A stretch of 64,000 bases of DNA from Pseudomonas sp. MWU13-2105 (GTDB lineage Bacteria; Pseudomonadota; Gammaproteobacteria; Pseudomonadales; Pseudomonadaceae): NCBI RefSeq assembly GCF_023242315.1, contig NZ_JALLIY010000005.1:62001-126000 (forward strand). Reading direction: 5' to 3'. The translations under genes were made by a program, and so were the position numbers. The notes below the pieces were generated by a model that had not been told where the DNA came from, searched no databases, and was given only the letters and a program-made list of their open reading frames with translations. Shown one piece after another: positions 40,913-49,635 of the stretch (positions are counted from its first letter, which is position 1; every line of letters begins with the position of its first letter).

Positions 40913-41305
40913 ATGAAAGTTACACTTCTCTATAGCGGTCTTCTTGCAATCTGGTTCGTCGCACTCAGTATCCGAGTAATTATTGGAAGAATAGCTCCTG
41001 GCAGTCCTAGTCTTGGCGACGGCGGCAATCCCGTCATGTTTCGGCGCATTAGAGGGCACGGCAATTTCGCTGAGTACGTTCCACTGGCGCTCGTCCTGAT
41101 TGGGTTTCTAGAGTTAAGCGGCTCACCGCAATGGCAACTACACGCACTCGGCTCAGTACTATTTGCTGGGCGTATTCTGCATGGCTATGCACTTTCATTT
41201 ACAAACAACAATCCATTTGGCCGTAACGCCGGCATTCTTGCAACTCTTTTAGTACTGTCCATTTCGGCAGTGCTTTGCATTTGTAGGTATTTTGGTTCGG
41301 CCTAA
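40913..41305 (+). CDS. MAPEG-family membrane protein
   Basis: The 130-residue protein is hydrophobic with four predicted helices. It has the MAPEG motif RRIRGHGNFAEYVPLALVLI (the RxxGNxxEYxPL pattern that binds glutathione or lipid). Relatives are microsomal-type glutathione transferases. There is no clear ribosome binding site, and base composition is AT-rich. The stop codon overlaps GCCTAAC, which begins an attC-like sequence, so this could be a stranded integron cassette gene. Confidence 0.88.
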   Translation: MKVTLLYSGLLAIWFVALSIRVIIGRIAPGSPSLGDGGNPVMFRRIRGHGNFAEYVPLALVLIGFLELSGSPQWQLHALGSVLFAGRILHGYALSFTNNNPFGRNAGILATLLVLSISAVLCICRYFGSA

Positions 41306-41320
41306 CTAGGCGTTCAACGC
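41300..41320 (+). repeat. Partial attC-like (integron recombination) sequence
   Basis: GCCTAAC fits the RYYYAAC core of attC sites and is followed by TAGGCGTTCAACGC, similar to the first half of many attC sites. It overlaps the MAPEG stop codon, as in cassettes. The other half with GTTRRRY was not found, so the site is truncated or fortuitous. Confidence 0.35.
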
Positions 41321-41327
41321 GGTCAGT

Positions 41328-41535
41328 TTACAGTGGAGCATCTGCTTCGCAAATTTCACGTTTCATTGCAAACCACTCCGCCGGCAAGCCAGCTACGTTC
41401 TTATCGTTGCCATTAGCAGTCTTAACGATACCATTCACTGTAAGCTCCCGGCGCCCGATCAATGCGATGTGGTGCCCCTGCAGCAACCGGCGAACGATGT
41501 TGTCATAGTCGATCAGCAGGTAATCGCGCTGTCAT
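41328..41535 (-). pseudogene. Small frameshifted gene, unknown function
   Basis: An ATG with a perfect AAGGAGG site 5 bases upstream opens a frame that stops after 10 codons. Removing one G from the sixth to ninth base region gives M-T-R-D-Y-L-L-I-D-Y and continues without a stop to the TAA at 41328. The continued product includes NIVRRLLQGHHIALIGRREL and ends KREICEADAPL. It overlaps the upstream 72-codon gene. I do not recognise the family. Confidence 0.5.
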
Positions 41536-41731
41536 CGGCTCCTCCTTGCCGTCCCTCAAAGACCTCGAGAGCCTCTGCCAAGTCCTCAAGGTCGGATTGA
41601 GACTCATAGCAGTACCCCTCGAGCTGAACACGCAGCACCTCAACCTCTGCCCAGCCCTCCAGGCGGCAAGCCAGTTCGTACAGAAAACCACGGCTGCCCA
41701 ACAACTCTTTCGCGCGCGCCACCGGATCCAT
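41513..41731 (-). CDS. Hypothetical acidic protein
   Basis: This 72-residue frame starts MDPVARAKELLGSRGFLYEL and is rich in Glu and Asp (SDLEDLAEALEVFEG). It has no signal peptide or membrane segment. Its end overlaps the start of the frameshifted gene at 41535, with that gene's ribosome binding site inside it, an operon-like arrangement. The upstream ribosome binding site is weak. Function unknown. Confidence 0.45.
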   Translation of the reverse strand: MDPVARAKELLGSRGFLYELACRLEGWAEVEVLRVQLEGYCYESQSDLEDLAEALEVFEGRQGGADDSAITC

Positions 41732-42157
41732 TCCATAATGGCGCTTTAGATTTGTAGTTCTTTTCCACGAGGCTTTCTGTCAGTAAAGGCACCTCATCAA
41801 AAGGGAAAAACAAGCGCACGCAGTGAGACGTTCACTTCGAATATGACCCCATTGAGGAAAGTGTCGCCGCGATCACTGACGCGAAAAGGCAACACAACAC
41901 CCGTCCGTTGCGCCTCAGGCGCTGATGTTTCATGCGCTGCACTCCAGGTCATCACGGGCACAAGATTCGGACGTGAACAACCCACCTTGCTATCCTGCTG
42001 CCCGAGGTTGCTACAAGCGACTTCATGGATGACATGGCGGCGCAAAACGTGTGAATGCCCGCATGGAAACTGCCAAACAGCACAACCTGAAACACGAGGA
42101 CATGAACGGTGAGAGTTGTCATTGCGTTGTTGTTGGGCCTGCTACCGGTTCTGGTTC
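41732..42157. other. Gap without a recognisable gene
   Basis: Open frames on both strands here lack ribosome binding sites and family similarity. A short stretch reading HFEYDPIEESVAAITDAKRQ near 41832 could be the fossil of a coding region, but it soon meets a stop. I see no promoter or repeat that I would defend. Confidence 0.4.
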
Positions 42158-42260
42158 GGGCTGTTTATCGTTCGAGAAATCGCCAGGGCCCATCGTGGTG
42201 ATATTGCGCTGAGCCAGGATGCGCTGGGCGACACGCTCTTCAATATCCACTCTCCAATCA
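42158..42260 (+). pseudogene. C-terminal remnant of a sensor histidine kinase
   Basis: The frame reads GLFIVREIARAHRGDIAL, then DALGDTLFNIHSP, which is the G2-box and final strand of a HATPase_c domain (GLGLFIVREIARAHGGxI...GxTxFxIxLP). Everything upstream (HisKA, N and G1 boxes) is missing. It is a deletion remnant. Confidence 0.5.
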
Positions 42261-42367
42261 TCAGTCCGTCCCTCTGCTCCCTTCACAACCTTCCTACACT
42301 CTCTCTATTGAGCCGCCCTTTGCCCGCGGCCTAAACTCGCCGGCCCTCACACGAGAGATCCCCCCTC

Positions 42368-43813
42368 ATGACAGCACCCGCCTCCCCCGTTGCCGGGTCG
42401 GACCACCGCTGGCTCGCCTTGATCGTCCTGTGCCTCGGGGTCCTGATGATCGTGCTCGACACCACCATCGTTAACGTCGCGCTGCCGTCGATCCAGACCG
42501 ACCTGCACTTCACGCAAACCTCCCTCGCCTGGGTGGTGAACGCCTATATGCTGACCTTCGGCGGCTTCCTGCTACTGGGCGGGCGCCTGGGTGATCTCTA
42601 CGGCCATCGACGCCTGTTCCTGCTCGGCATCGGCTTCTTCACCCTGGCCTCGCTGGCCTGTGGCCTGGCCCATAACCAGGAAACGCTGATCTGGGCCCGG
42701 GCCTTCCAAGGCCTGGCCGCCGCCGTGGTCACCGCCGTGGCCCTGTCGCTGATCATGGACCTGTTCAGCGAGCCGGCCGACCGGGCCAAGGCCATGGGCG
42801 TCTATGGATTTGTCTGCGCCGGCGGCGGCAGCCTCGGCGCCCTGCTCGGCGGCCTGCTCACCAGCACCTTGAGCTGGCACTGGATCTTCCTGGTCAACCT
42901 GCCCATCGGCGTGCTGGTCATCGCGCTGTCCCTGCGCCTGCTCTCGAAAACCCTCAACCGGCACCCGTCCCGCGATCTGGACGTGGCCGGCGCCCTCAGC
43001 GTGACCGCCTCGCTGATGCTGGCGGTCTACGCCATCGTCAATGGCAACGAGATGGGCTGGACGTCGCTGCGCACCGTTGCGCAACTGTTGATTGCCGCCG
43101 GCCTGCTGCTGGCCTTCCTGGTCATCGAGACCCGGGTGAAAGCACCGCTGATGCCCTTGCGCCTGTTCCGCCTGCGCAACCTGGCCATCGCCAATATCAT
43201 TGGTGTGCTCTGGGCCGCCGCGATGTTTGCCTGGTTCTTCCTGTCGGCGCTGTACATGCAGTTGGTGCTGGGCTACACGCCCTGGGAGGTGGGGCTCGCG
43301 TTCCTGCCCGCGAACCTGATCATGGCGATCTTTTCCCTGGGGATCTCGGCCAGGCTGGTGATGCGTTTCGGCATTCGCCTGCCCCTGGCCGTCGGATTGG
43401 CCCTGGCGACCCTCGGCCTGCTGCTGTTCGCCCAGGCCCCGGTCGATGGCAATTTCCTCCACCACGTCCTTCCGGGCATGCTGTTGCTGGGATTGGGTGC
43501 AGGTATCGCATTCAACCCACTGCTGCTGGCGGCGATGAATGATGTCGCGCCGTCCGAGTCGGGACTGGCGTCCGGCGTGGTCAATACGGCCTTCATGATG
43601 GGCGGCGCGCTGGGACTGGCGGCACTGGCCAGCCTGGCCGCGGCGCGCAGCGAACTGCATCTGGCGGCAGGCGCGCCGGTTCTCTCAGCCCTCAACGACG
43701 GGTATCAGAGTGCCTTTCTGGTGGGCGCGCTGTTTTCCGCGCTGGGCGCCGGCCTTGCCGCGGCGATGATACGCAGCAAGACCAGTGAACACCTGGACGG
43801 TGTCCAGGCCTAG
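42368..43813 (+). CDS. DHA2-family (EmrB/QacA-type) multidrug efflux MFS transporter
   Basis: The 481-residue protein has about 14 transmembrane helices. DHA2 hallmarks are the motif D1 region VLDTTIVNVALPSIQTDL near residue 30, motif A GGRLGDLYGHRRLF and the motif C-like GALLGGLLTSTLSWHWIFL. It would export toxic compounds using the proton gradient. No membrane-fusion partner gene is adjacent. It has no adjacent regulator; the gene downstream is convergent, and the two stop codons share the same four bases, CTAG. Confidence 0.93.
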   Translation: MTAPASPVAGSDHRWLALIVLCLGVLMIVLDTTIVNVALPSIQTDLHFTQTSLAWVVNAYMLTFGGFLLLGGRLGDLYGHRRLFLLGIGFFTLASLACGLAHNQETLIWARAFQGLAAAVVTAVALSLIMDLFSEPADRAKAMGVYGFVCAGGGSLGALLGGLLTSTLSWHWIFLVNLPIGVLVIALSLRLLSKTLNRHPSRDLDVAGALSVTASLMLAVYAIVNGNEMGWTSLRTVAQLLIAAGLLLAFLVIETRVKAPLMPLRLFRLRNLAIANIIGVLWAAAMFAWFFLSALYMQLVLGYTPWEVGLAFLPANLIMAIFSLGISARLVMRFGIRLPLAVGLALATLGLLLFAQAPVDGNFLHHVLPGMLLLGLGAGIAFNPLLLAAMNDVAPSESGLASGVVNTAFMMGGALGLAALASLAAARSELHLAAGAPVLSALNDGYQSAFLVGALFSALGAGLAAAMIRSKTSEHLDGVQA

Positions 43814-45891
43814 CTCGCGGCCTGCTGTTTGAGTCGATCGATATCGGCCATGAATCTTTCCGCCGGCAAGGGGTGCCCCAGCAAGTAACCTTGCAGGGAG
43901 TCACACCCCAGGCGGGTGAGAAAGTTCTGCTGCATATCGGTCTCCACCCCTTCGGCGACGATCCGCAACCCCAGCGCCTGCCCCAGGGCGACAATCGCCG
44001 AGACGATCGCCGCATCGTCGCTGTCATGCTCCAGGTCGCGGACAAAGCCACGATCGATCTTCAGCTCGTTGGCCGGAAGACGCTTGAGGTACATCAGGCT
44101 CGAATAGCCGGTGCCAAAATCGTCGATGGACAGGTCCACGCCCATGTCCGAGAGCTGCTGCAACACCGCCATGCTTGCGTCGGCGTCATTCATGGCGGTG
44201 GTTTCGGTGATTTCCAGGGTCAGGCTGTTGGCCGGCAACTGATGCCGCTCCAGGGCACCGGCCACACTGTCGACCAGGCCAGCATGGCAAAACTGCAGGG
44301 CCGAGAGATTCACCGCGATCCGCCAGTGCTGGTAACCCTGCTCATACCATAGGCGCATCTGTCGACACGCTTCGTTCAGCACCCAGTCACCGATGGGGAT
44401 GATCAGGCCGGTCTTTTCCGCCAGGGTGATGAACTTGTCCGGCAGCAACAGCCCCTCCTCGGGATGCTCCCAGCGCAACAGGGCCTCGGCACCGACCGGC
44501 GTGCCCTTGAGGGCATCGAACTTGGGTTGGTAATACAGGCGGAACTGCTGCTGTTCCAGGGCCTGGCGCAGGTCCTGCAACAGTTGCAATTGCTTGAGGG
44601 CGTTGTTGTTCATCGATGCGTCGAAAAAACTGTGGCCATTCTTGCCGGCGCCCTTGGCGTGATACATCGCCGCATCGGCGTTCATCAGCAGCTCCTCGGC
44701 GGTCTGGCCGTTGCCCGGGTACAGCACGATCCCGAGGCTCGCGGAAATCAGCAGATCGTGACCGGCCACCCGAAATGGCAGGGACATCAGGCTGACCTGA
44801 CGGGAGGCCACTTGCAGCGCATCGTCCGGCTCGGCCAGTTGCACCAGCAGCACGAACTCATCGCCGCCGATACGCGCCAGGGTGTCCTGGCTGCGCAGGT
44901 CCTCACGCAGACGCAGGGCGACTTCGCGTAGCAACTGATCGCCCATATGGTGACCGAACGCATCGTTGACCGGCTTGAAGCCATCCAGATCGATGAACAT
45001 CAGCGCAAAGCAACCGCCCTCGGCCGTGGCCTTGTGCATCGCCTGGTCGATCCGGTCCGCCAGCAGCACCCGGTTCGGCAAGCCGGTCAAGGTATCGTGC
45101 AACGCCAACTGGACGAGCTCCTGGTTCGCCTGGCTCAGCGAGTCGGCCAGCACGGCGGTGCGGGCTTCGAGCCGCGCATCGAGCAGCGAGGTCAACAGCG
45201 CGATGGACAACACCGCCAGGCTGGTCACCAGCACCAGATTGTCCAGGCCCTTGCCGGACAAGCCGCTGCCCAGCGCCCCGCAGAAACTGCCCTGGCTGAA
45301 GTTGGCGGCCGCCATGCCGGTGTAGTGCATGCCGACAATCGCCAGGCCCATGATCACCGCCGCCCCACTGCGGGCCAGGCGCACGTAGGGGGTATTGCGC
45401 CGCAGGCGAAAGGCAATCCACAAGGCCGCCGCGGAGGCGCCCACGGCAATCGCCAGCGAGGCACCGAACAGGGTCGGGTCGTAATCGATGCCGGGCTGCA
45501 TCTTCAACGCCGCCATACCACAATAGTGCATGGCGCTGATGCCGGCCCCCATGACCAGGGCCCCCAAGGCCAATTGCAGCGCCGGCAGGCGCGGCTGGCT
45601 GACCAGCCACAGGGCGAAGCCGCTGGAAAGAATCGCGATCAACAGCGACAGCAGCGTAAGTGGCCCGTCGAAGGCCAAGGCGATGGGCAGCTTGAACGCC
45701 AGCATGCCGATAAAGTGCATGGACCATATGCCCACGCCCATCGCCAGGGCGCCGCCAGCCATCCACAGGTATGCCGCCCGACCACGTGCCGTGGCAATAC
45801 GCCCGGTCAGGTCCAGCGCGGTATAAGAGGCCAGGATCGCCACACAAAGGGAAATGAAGGCCAGTACGGGAGAATAGCTACCAATGAGCAT
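43810..45891 (-). CDS. MHYT-GGDEF-EAL membrane signalling protein (cyclic di-GMP)
   Basis: The 693-residue protein has an N-terminal seven-helix MHYT sensor with three motifs (MHFIGM, MHYCGM, MHYTGM), thought to bind copper or sense gases. A GGDEF domain follows, with intact RIGGDEFVLLV. The EAL domain then has EALLRWEHPEEG and DDFGTGYSSLMYLKRLP. Both domains keep catalytic motifs, so synthesis and breakdown of cyclic di-GMP are both possible; composite proteins are often net phosphodiesterases. The start is ambiguous: ATG at 45891 gives the typical MLIGSYSP N-terminus, and ATG at 45909 is the alternative. Confidence 0.92.
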   Translation of the reverse strand: MLIGSYSPVLAFISLCVAILASYTALDLTGRIATARGRAAYLWMAGGALAMGVGIWSMHFIGMLAFKLPIALAFDGPLTLLSLLIAILSSGFALWLVSQPRLPALQLALGALVMGAGISAMHYCGMAALKMQPGIDYDPTLFGASLAIAVGASAAALWIAFRLRRNTPYVRLARSGAAVIMGLAIVGMHYTGMAAANFSQGSFCGALGSGLSGKGLDNLVLVTSLAVLSIALLTSLLDARLEARTAVLADSLSQANQELVQLALHDTLTGLPNRVLLADRIDQAMHKATAEGGCFALMFIDLDGFKPVNDAFGHHMGDQLLREVALRLREDLRSQDTLARIGGDEFVLLVQLAEPDDALQVASRQVSLMSLPFRVAGHDLLISASLGIVLYPGNGQTAEELLMNADAAMYHAKGAGKNGHSFFDASMNNNALKQLQLLQDLRQALEQQQFRLYYQPKFDALKGTPVGAEALLRWEHPEEGLLLPDKFITLAEKTGLIIPIGDWVLNEACRQMRLWYEQGYQHWRIAVNLSALQFCHAGLVDSVAGALERHQLPANSLTLEITETTAMNDADASMAVLQQLSDMGVDLSIDDFGTGYSSLMYLKRLPANELKIDRGFVRDLEHDSDDAAIVSAIVALGQALGLRIVAEGVETDMQQNFLTRLGCDSLQGYLLGHPLPAERFMADIDRLKQQAAS

Positions 45892-46168
45892 GACGAATCT
45901 CTGAAACATCGAACCGGGCAAGCCCCGGGCTCGGTGAAAAAACAGCGGATTGCACCGGCGTCCCCATGGAGCGCACGGCGCAATATTGGCTACTTGCCAT
46001 TATTCAGGAGGACCCGCTCGCCGTACAGCTGAGCGCCCTGTGAAGACCGACCAACGGCACGCTTTATGCGGGATGCGCAAGCGAGACCACCTCGACATCA
46101 TTAGACCCGCCGGTCACCTCAACGAGGATAGTCGATCATGGGGGAGTCGCTCCGCTCCTGGAACTTGA

Positions 46169-47053
46169 TCAGCACCCTTGCGCGGGAAACTCACGTTTGA
46201 CCCGCTCGATATAACGCGCCACGGCCGGGGCCTTTTCGAAGCGCCGATGGATCAGCGACAACCAGGAACTCGCCGCGCAGCCGTGGATCGGTCGATACAC
46301 CACATTCGGCAGGTTCACATGCCCGATCACCGACTCAGGCACCACCGCCACGCCCTGGCCCAGCGAAACCGCCGCGATCACCGCCACCAGCCCGCCAGGT
46401 TGTGGCCCCAGCTTCGGCGCATAACCGCCCTCGGCGGCGACCTGCAGGGTGCCACTGATCTGCTCCGGGAGGATAAAGGTTTCGTTCTGCAAATGTTCGG
46501 CAGTGATCTGTTTCAAACGACACAACCAGGCATCGTCCGCCACGGCCAGCACAAACCCCTCGGCATTCAGGCGCACCGCGTCCACGCTCTCGGGCAAGGA
46601 CATCGGCGAGCGCACATAACCGATATCGAAACGGCCCTCGGCGATCAGTCCCGGCAACACCGCCATCGGGCTCTCGCGCGTCGTGAGACTGACCTCGGCG
46701 AACTCCCGGCTGAAGGCCTTGACCTGACGCTGCAACACTCCGGAGTACACCGCCGACGCCACATAGCCGAGTTCGATATGTCCCACTTCACCGCGCCCGG
46801 CCCGCTGCGCATTGCGCTGGGCGAACTCGAACTGGCGCACCGTCGCCTCCGCTTCCGGCAGCAACGCCGCACCGGCTTCAGTGAGGCTGACCTCGCGCTG
46901 CCCGCGCAAAAACAGCCGGGTGCCGAGAGCGGCTTCCATATCCTGGATCTGTCGACTCAGGGTCGGCGGCGCAATACCCAGCTGCTCGGCCGCCCGGGTG
47001 AAATTGCGTTGCCGGGCCACCGCCAGGAAATAACGGAAATGACGAATCTCCAT
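46169..47053 (-). CDS. LysR-family regulator of the adjacent efflux pump
   Basis: The 294-residue protein begins MEIRHFRYFLAVARQRNFTR with the LysR helix-turn-helix (AAEQLGIAPPTLSRQIQDME), then a substrate-binding domain from HIELGYVASAVYSGVLQRQV. It is divergent from a small ORF and a DHA2 pump gene across a 100-base gap. It probably controls them in response to a pump substrate. Confidence 0.92.
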   Translation of the reverse strand: MEIRHFRYFLAVARQRNFTRAAEQLGIAPPTLSRQIQDMEAALGTRLFLRGQREVSLTEAGAALLPEAEATVRQFEFAQRNAQRAGRGEVGHIELGYVASAVYSGVLQRQVKAFSREFAEVSLTTRESPMAVLPGLIAEGRFDIGYVRSPMSLPESVDAVRLNAEGFVLAVADDAWLCRLKQITAEHLQNETFILPEQISGTLQVAAEGGYAPKLGPQPGGLVAVIAAVSLGQGVAVVPESVIGHVNLPNVVYRPIHGCAASSWLSLIHRRFEKAPAVARYIERVKREFPAQGC

Positions 47054-47155
47054 ACAGGCATTAGTTCAAAGGTAATGAAGTTCGGAAGCTCACCTAACAA
47101 AGCCGCGCGCGACCCACGATAAGCTCTTCTACCGCCACAGTAGAGAGCTTGCACC

Positions 47156-47326
47156 ATGCCCGTCAAATCCGCTGACCTCCTGTCCTATGCTTGCCTGAGC
47201 CTGCCACTGGCGGCAACGGCCGATTCATCCCCCAACATTGCCCACAAGGCAATCCTGGATCCGGAGCTGCCCCGCACGCGGTTCAAGGACGCCATCGCCG
47301 CCCTGCCGTCGCAGGCCCAGCCATGA
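47156..47326 (+). CDS. Small ORF translationally overlapping the efflux pump gene
   Basis: The 56-codon frame reads MPVKSADLLSYACLSLPLAA at the start and ends ALPSQAQP. Its TGA overlaps the pump ATG in an ATGA, so it could couple translation to the pump. The N-terminus is weakly signal-peptide-like. A ribosome binding site is not obvious. It may be a leader peptide or a chance frame; no family is recognised. Confidence 0.4.
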   Translation: MPVKSADLLSYACLSLPLAATADSSPNIAHKAILDPELPRTRFKDAIAALPSQAQP

Positions 47327-48861
47327 GCCGGGTCAGCCCGCGCTTGACGCTGCTGACCGCTTCCGGCGTCTGCTCGCTGATTGTCCTCGACACCAACATC
47401 GTCGCCGTCACCCTGCCGAGCATTGCCCGCGACCTGGGGGCCAACTTCGCCGATATCGAATGGGTGGTCAGTGCCTACATGCTGGCCTTCGCTGCCCTGC
47501 TGCTGCCGGCAGGAAGCATCGCCGACCGCTTCGGCCGGCGTAAAACCCTGCTCTGTGGCCTGACCCTGTTCATCCTCGCCTCGCTGGGTTGCGGCGCGGC
47601 CCCTGACAGCCTGTTCCTCGATATCGCCCGCGCCATCAAGGGCGTCGGCGCCGCGCTGCTGCTGACCTCCGCCCTCGCCTCCATCGGCCACGTCTTTCAC
47701 GACGAGGCCGAGCGGGCCAAGGCCTGGGCGTTCTGGGGCGCGTGCATGGGCGTGGCCATGACCGCCGCTCCGACGCTTGGCGGGCTGATTACCCAGTACC
47801 TGGGCTGGCGCTGGATTTTCTACCTCAACCTGCCAGTGGGCCTGTTGCTGATGGCGATGGTCCGCCACGCCGTGCCGGAGTCCCGCGACAGCCTGGCGGC
47901 GCGCCTCGATCCCTGGGGCAGCCTGGCCTTCAGCGGCGCGCTGCTGTGCCTGATCTGGGGTTTGATCGAAGCCAATCGCATCGGTTGGAACAACCCGCTG
48001 ACCTACGCCCGACTACTGGGAGGCGCCGCGCTGCTGGGACTCTTCGTGTTTATCGAACAGGTACAGCAACGGCCGATGGTCGACCTGCAACTGTTCCGTC
48101 ATCCACGATTTATCGGCGCCTTGCTGGGGATGTTCGCCTATGCCGGCTGCGCCCAGGTGATGATGACCCTACTGCCATTCTATCTGCAGAACGGCCTGGG
48201 CTTTTCCGCCGTGGCTTCAGGCCTGGGCATGCTGCCGTTCGCCCTGGCCATGCTGATCTGCCCACGCGTCGGTATTCGCCTGGCCTCGCGCTTTGCCCCG
48301 GCGACAATGATGGCCTGCGGCCTGACCCTGGTCGGCTGCGGCAACCTGTTCAGCGCCTGGGCGGTCGGCAGCGGCAGTTATCTGCCGTTCGCCCTGGCGA
48401 TTACCGTGACCGGTGCCGGTGCCGGCTTGCTCAACGGCGACACCCAGAAGAACATCATGGCCTGCGTGCCCCGGGAACGGGCCGGCATGGCCTCGGGCAT
48501 GAGCACCACCATGCGTTTCAGCGCGATCATGCTGACCATCGGTGTGTTCGGTGCCTTGCTCGCCAGCCATACCGAGCAATTGCTCCAGGCCAGCCTCGGC
48601 GCGCACGCCGCGCCTTGGCTCGATCAGGCCCGGGCGATTGCCTCGCGGGTGGTCGCCGGTGACATGCCGGCGGCCATGGCAACGCTGCCGGAATCAGCGC
48701 GCGAGGTGGTCCAGCCCCTGGCCCGTGCGGCCTTCGTCGGCGGCTTTGGCACGGTGCTCTGGGTCGCGGGGTTGCTGGCATTGTCGGGAGCCTTGGTGGT
48801 GGGCAGTCTGATGCGCCACCCCCTGCCCGTCAGCCGACCCTATTCGTTGGCCGGGGAATAA
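47323..48861 (+). CDS. DHA2-family MFS efflux transporter
   Basis: This 512-residue protein has about 14 helices with VLDTNIVAVTLPSIARDLGA near residue 22, ADRFGRRKTLLCGLTLFILA and GGLITQYLGWRWIFYLNLPV. It differs from the pump at 42368 and is probably a separate acquisition. A roughly 60-residue periplasmic loop near residue 420 (rich in Ala, including ASLGAHAAPWLDQARAIASR) is present before the last helix. The divergent LysR protein probably regulates it. Confidence 0.92.
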   Translation: MSRVSPRLTLLTASGVCSLIVLDTNIVAVTLPSIARDLGANFADIEWVVSAYMLAFAALLLPAGSIADRFGRRKTLLCGLTLFILASLGCGAAPDSLFLDIARAIKGVGAALLLTSALASIGHVFHDEAERAKAWAFWGACMGVAMTAAPTLGGLITQYLGWRWIFYLNLPVGLLLMAMVRHAVPESRDSLAARLDPWGSLAFSGALLCLIWGLIEANRIGWNNPLTYARLLGGAALLGLFVFIEQVQQRPMVDLQLFRHPRFIGALLGMFAYAGCAQVMMTLLPFYLQNGLGFSAVASGLGMLPFALAMLICPRVGIRLASRFAPATMMACGLTLVGCGNLFSAWAVGSGSYLPFALAITVTGAGAGLLNGDTQKNIMACVPRERAGMASGMSTTMRFSAIMLTIGVFGALLASHTEQLLQASLGAHAAPWLDQARAIASRVVAGDMPAAMATLPESAREVVQPLARAAFVGGFGTVLWVAGLLALSGALVVGSLMRHPLPVSRPYSLAGE

Positions 48862-48862
48862 A

Positions 48863-48886
48863 CCCGTACGGGGCTCGTCGTACGGG
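48863..48886 (+). terminator. Hairpin after the efflux pump gene
   Basis: CCCGTAC and GTACGGG form a perfect 7-base stem with a 10-base loop, starting 1 base after the stop. There is no T run, so Rho-independent termination is uncertain. Confidence 0.4.
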
Positions 48887-48924
48887 CACTGAAATTATTC
48901 AGCAGCCCAAATGAGCGCCCCATC

Positions 48925-49182
48925 ATGAAAAATGTCCTGATTACCCTGACCCTGATCGCCATGAGCAGCATTGCCAGCCTCGCCAGCGCCGCTGAGCAGG
49001 ACAACCCCAAAGTCGAGGATTACCGCTATTCGACTCACCTGGATGTCGCCAAGGTCCTCGCCACTTCGGACACCCAATACTGCGGCATCGGCCCACGGGA
49101 AATGACCTACGAAGACCATCAGGGCACGGTTCACACCCTGCGTTACCAAGCCTTCGGCAACTATTGCAACAACGAAAATTGA
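48925..49182 (+). CDS. DUF2790 small secreted protein
   Basis: The 85-residue protein has a signal peptide (MKNVLITLTLIAMSSIASLA, cleaved near ASA) followed by the DUF2790 core YRYSTHLDVAKVLATS and MTYEDHQGTVHTLRYQAFGN. This small periplasmic family is almost confined to Pseudomonas and its function is unknown. Two cysteines (DTQYCGIGP and NYCNNEN) could form a disulfide. Related genes are often linked to copper or stress regulators, but no such link is shown here. Confidence 0.88.
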   Translation: MKNVLITLTLIAMSSIASLASAAEQDNPKVEDYRYSTHLDVAKVLATSDTQYCGIGPREMTYEDHQGTVHTLRYQAFGNYCNNEN

Positions 49183-49189
49183 CAGGCCC

Positions 49190-49615
49190 CTACAGTGGCG
49201 GCCTTGGTTGCGGGGACTGGATCGACGCCAGTACCCGCTCGGCATTGTCCGAGCAACTGACCCCCTCGGGCCGGTTGCGGATGCTGTTGACGATCCCCAG
49301 CAACTGCAACTTGCTATGGGCCAGGCGCGCCTGCATGGCTTCGATCTGCTCGATCTTGCGCTCCAGACTGTCGACCATGACCTCATGGCCCAAGCCCCCG
49401 GTCTCGGCCACCGGCACCAAGGCCCGCAACTCCTCGAGACTGAAACCCGCCTGCTGTGCGCATTGAATGATCGACAAGGTCTGCAATACCTCGACCGGGT
49501 ACTCACGGTAGCCGTTGGCCTGGCGCTGCACCTTGCGAATCAATCCCTGGGCTTCATAGAACCTGATCTTCGACGCCGCCAGGCCACTGCGCAGGGCCAG
49601 TTCACCGATCTTCAT
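49190..49615 (-). CDS. MerR-family transcriptional regulator
   Basis: The 141-residue protein begins MKIGELALRSGLAASKIRFY with a MerR helix-turn-helix, then NGYREYPVEVLQTLSIIQCA and a dimerisation helix with LERKIEQIEAMQARLAHSKL. A single Cys in the tail (GVSCSDNAE) does not match the SoxR iron-sulfur pattern. GAGG lies 6 bases before the ATG. It is divergent from an Old Yellow Enzyme gene that has a MerR-type promoter with a 19-base spacer. Confidence 0.9.
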   Translation of the reverse strand: MKIGELALRSGLAASKIRFYEAQGLIRKVQRQANGYREYPVEVLQTLSIIQCAQQAGFSLEELRALVPVAETGGLGHEVMVDSLERKIEQIEAMQARLAHSKLQLLGIVNSIRNRPEGVSCSDNAERVLASIQSPQPRPPL

Positions 49616-49635
49616 AAAAGGCCTCGAATGGACGC

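Noticed and set aside
41797..42045. Minus-strand 82-codon frame
   Set aside because: No start signal, no family and unlikely amino-acid composition.
42572..43660. Long minus-strand open frame opposite the DHA2 efflux gene
   Set aside because: Gln/Gly/His-rich shadow typical of high-GC antisense frames; the plus strand encodes a clear MFS protein.
44947..46032. Long plus-strand open frame opposite the MHYT-GGDEF-EAL gene
   Set aside because: Antisense shadow of a high-GC gene: Gln/Arg/His-rich with no domain, while the other strand has full domain motifs.
45922..46168. Short frames in the gap between the MHYT gene and the LysR gene
   Set aside because: No ribosome binding sites or recognisable motifs; treated as non-coding.
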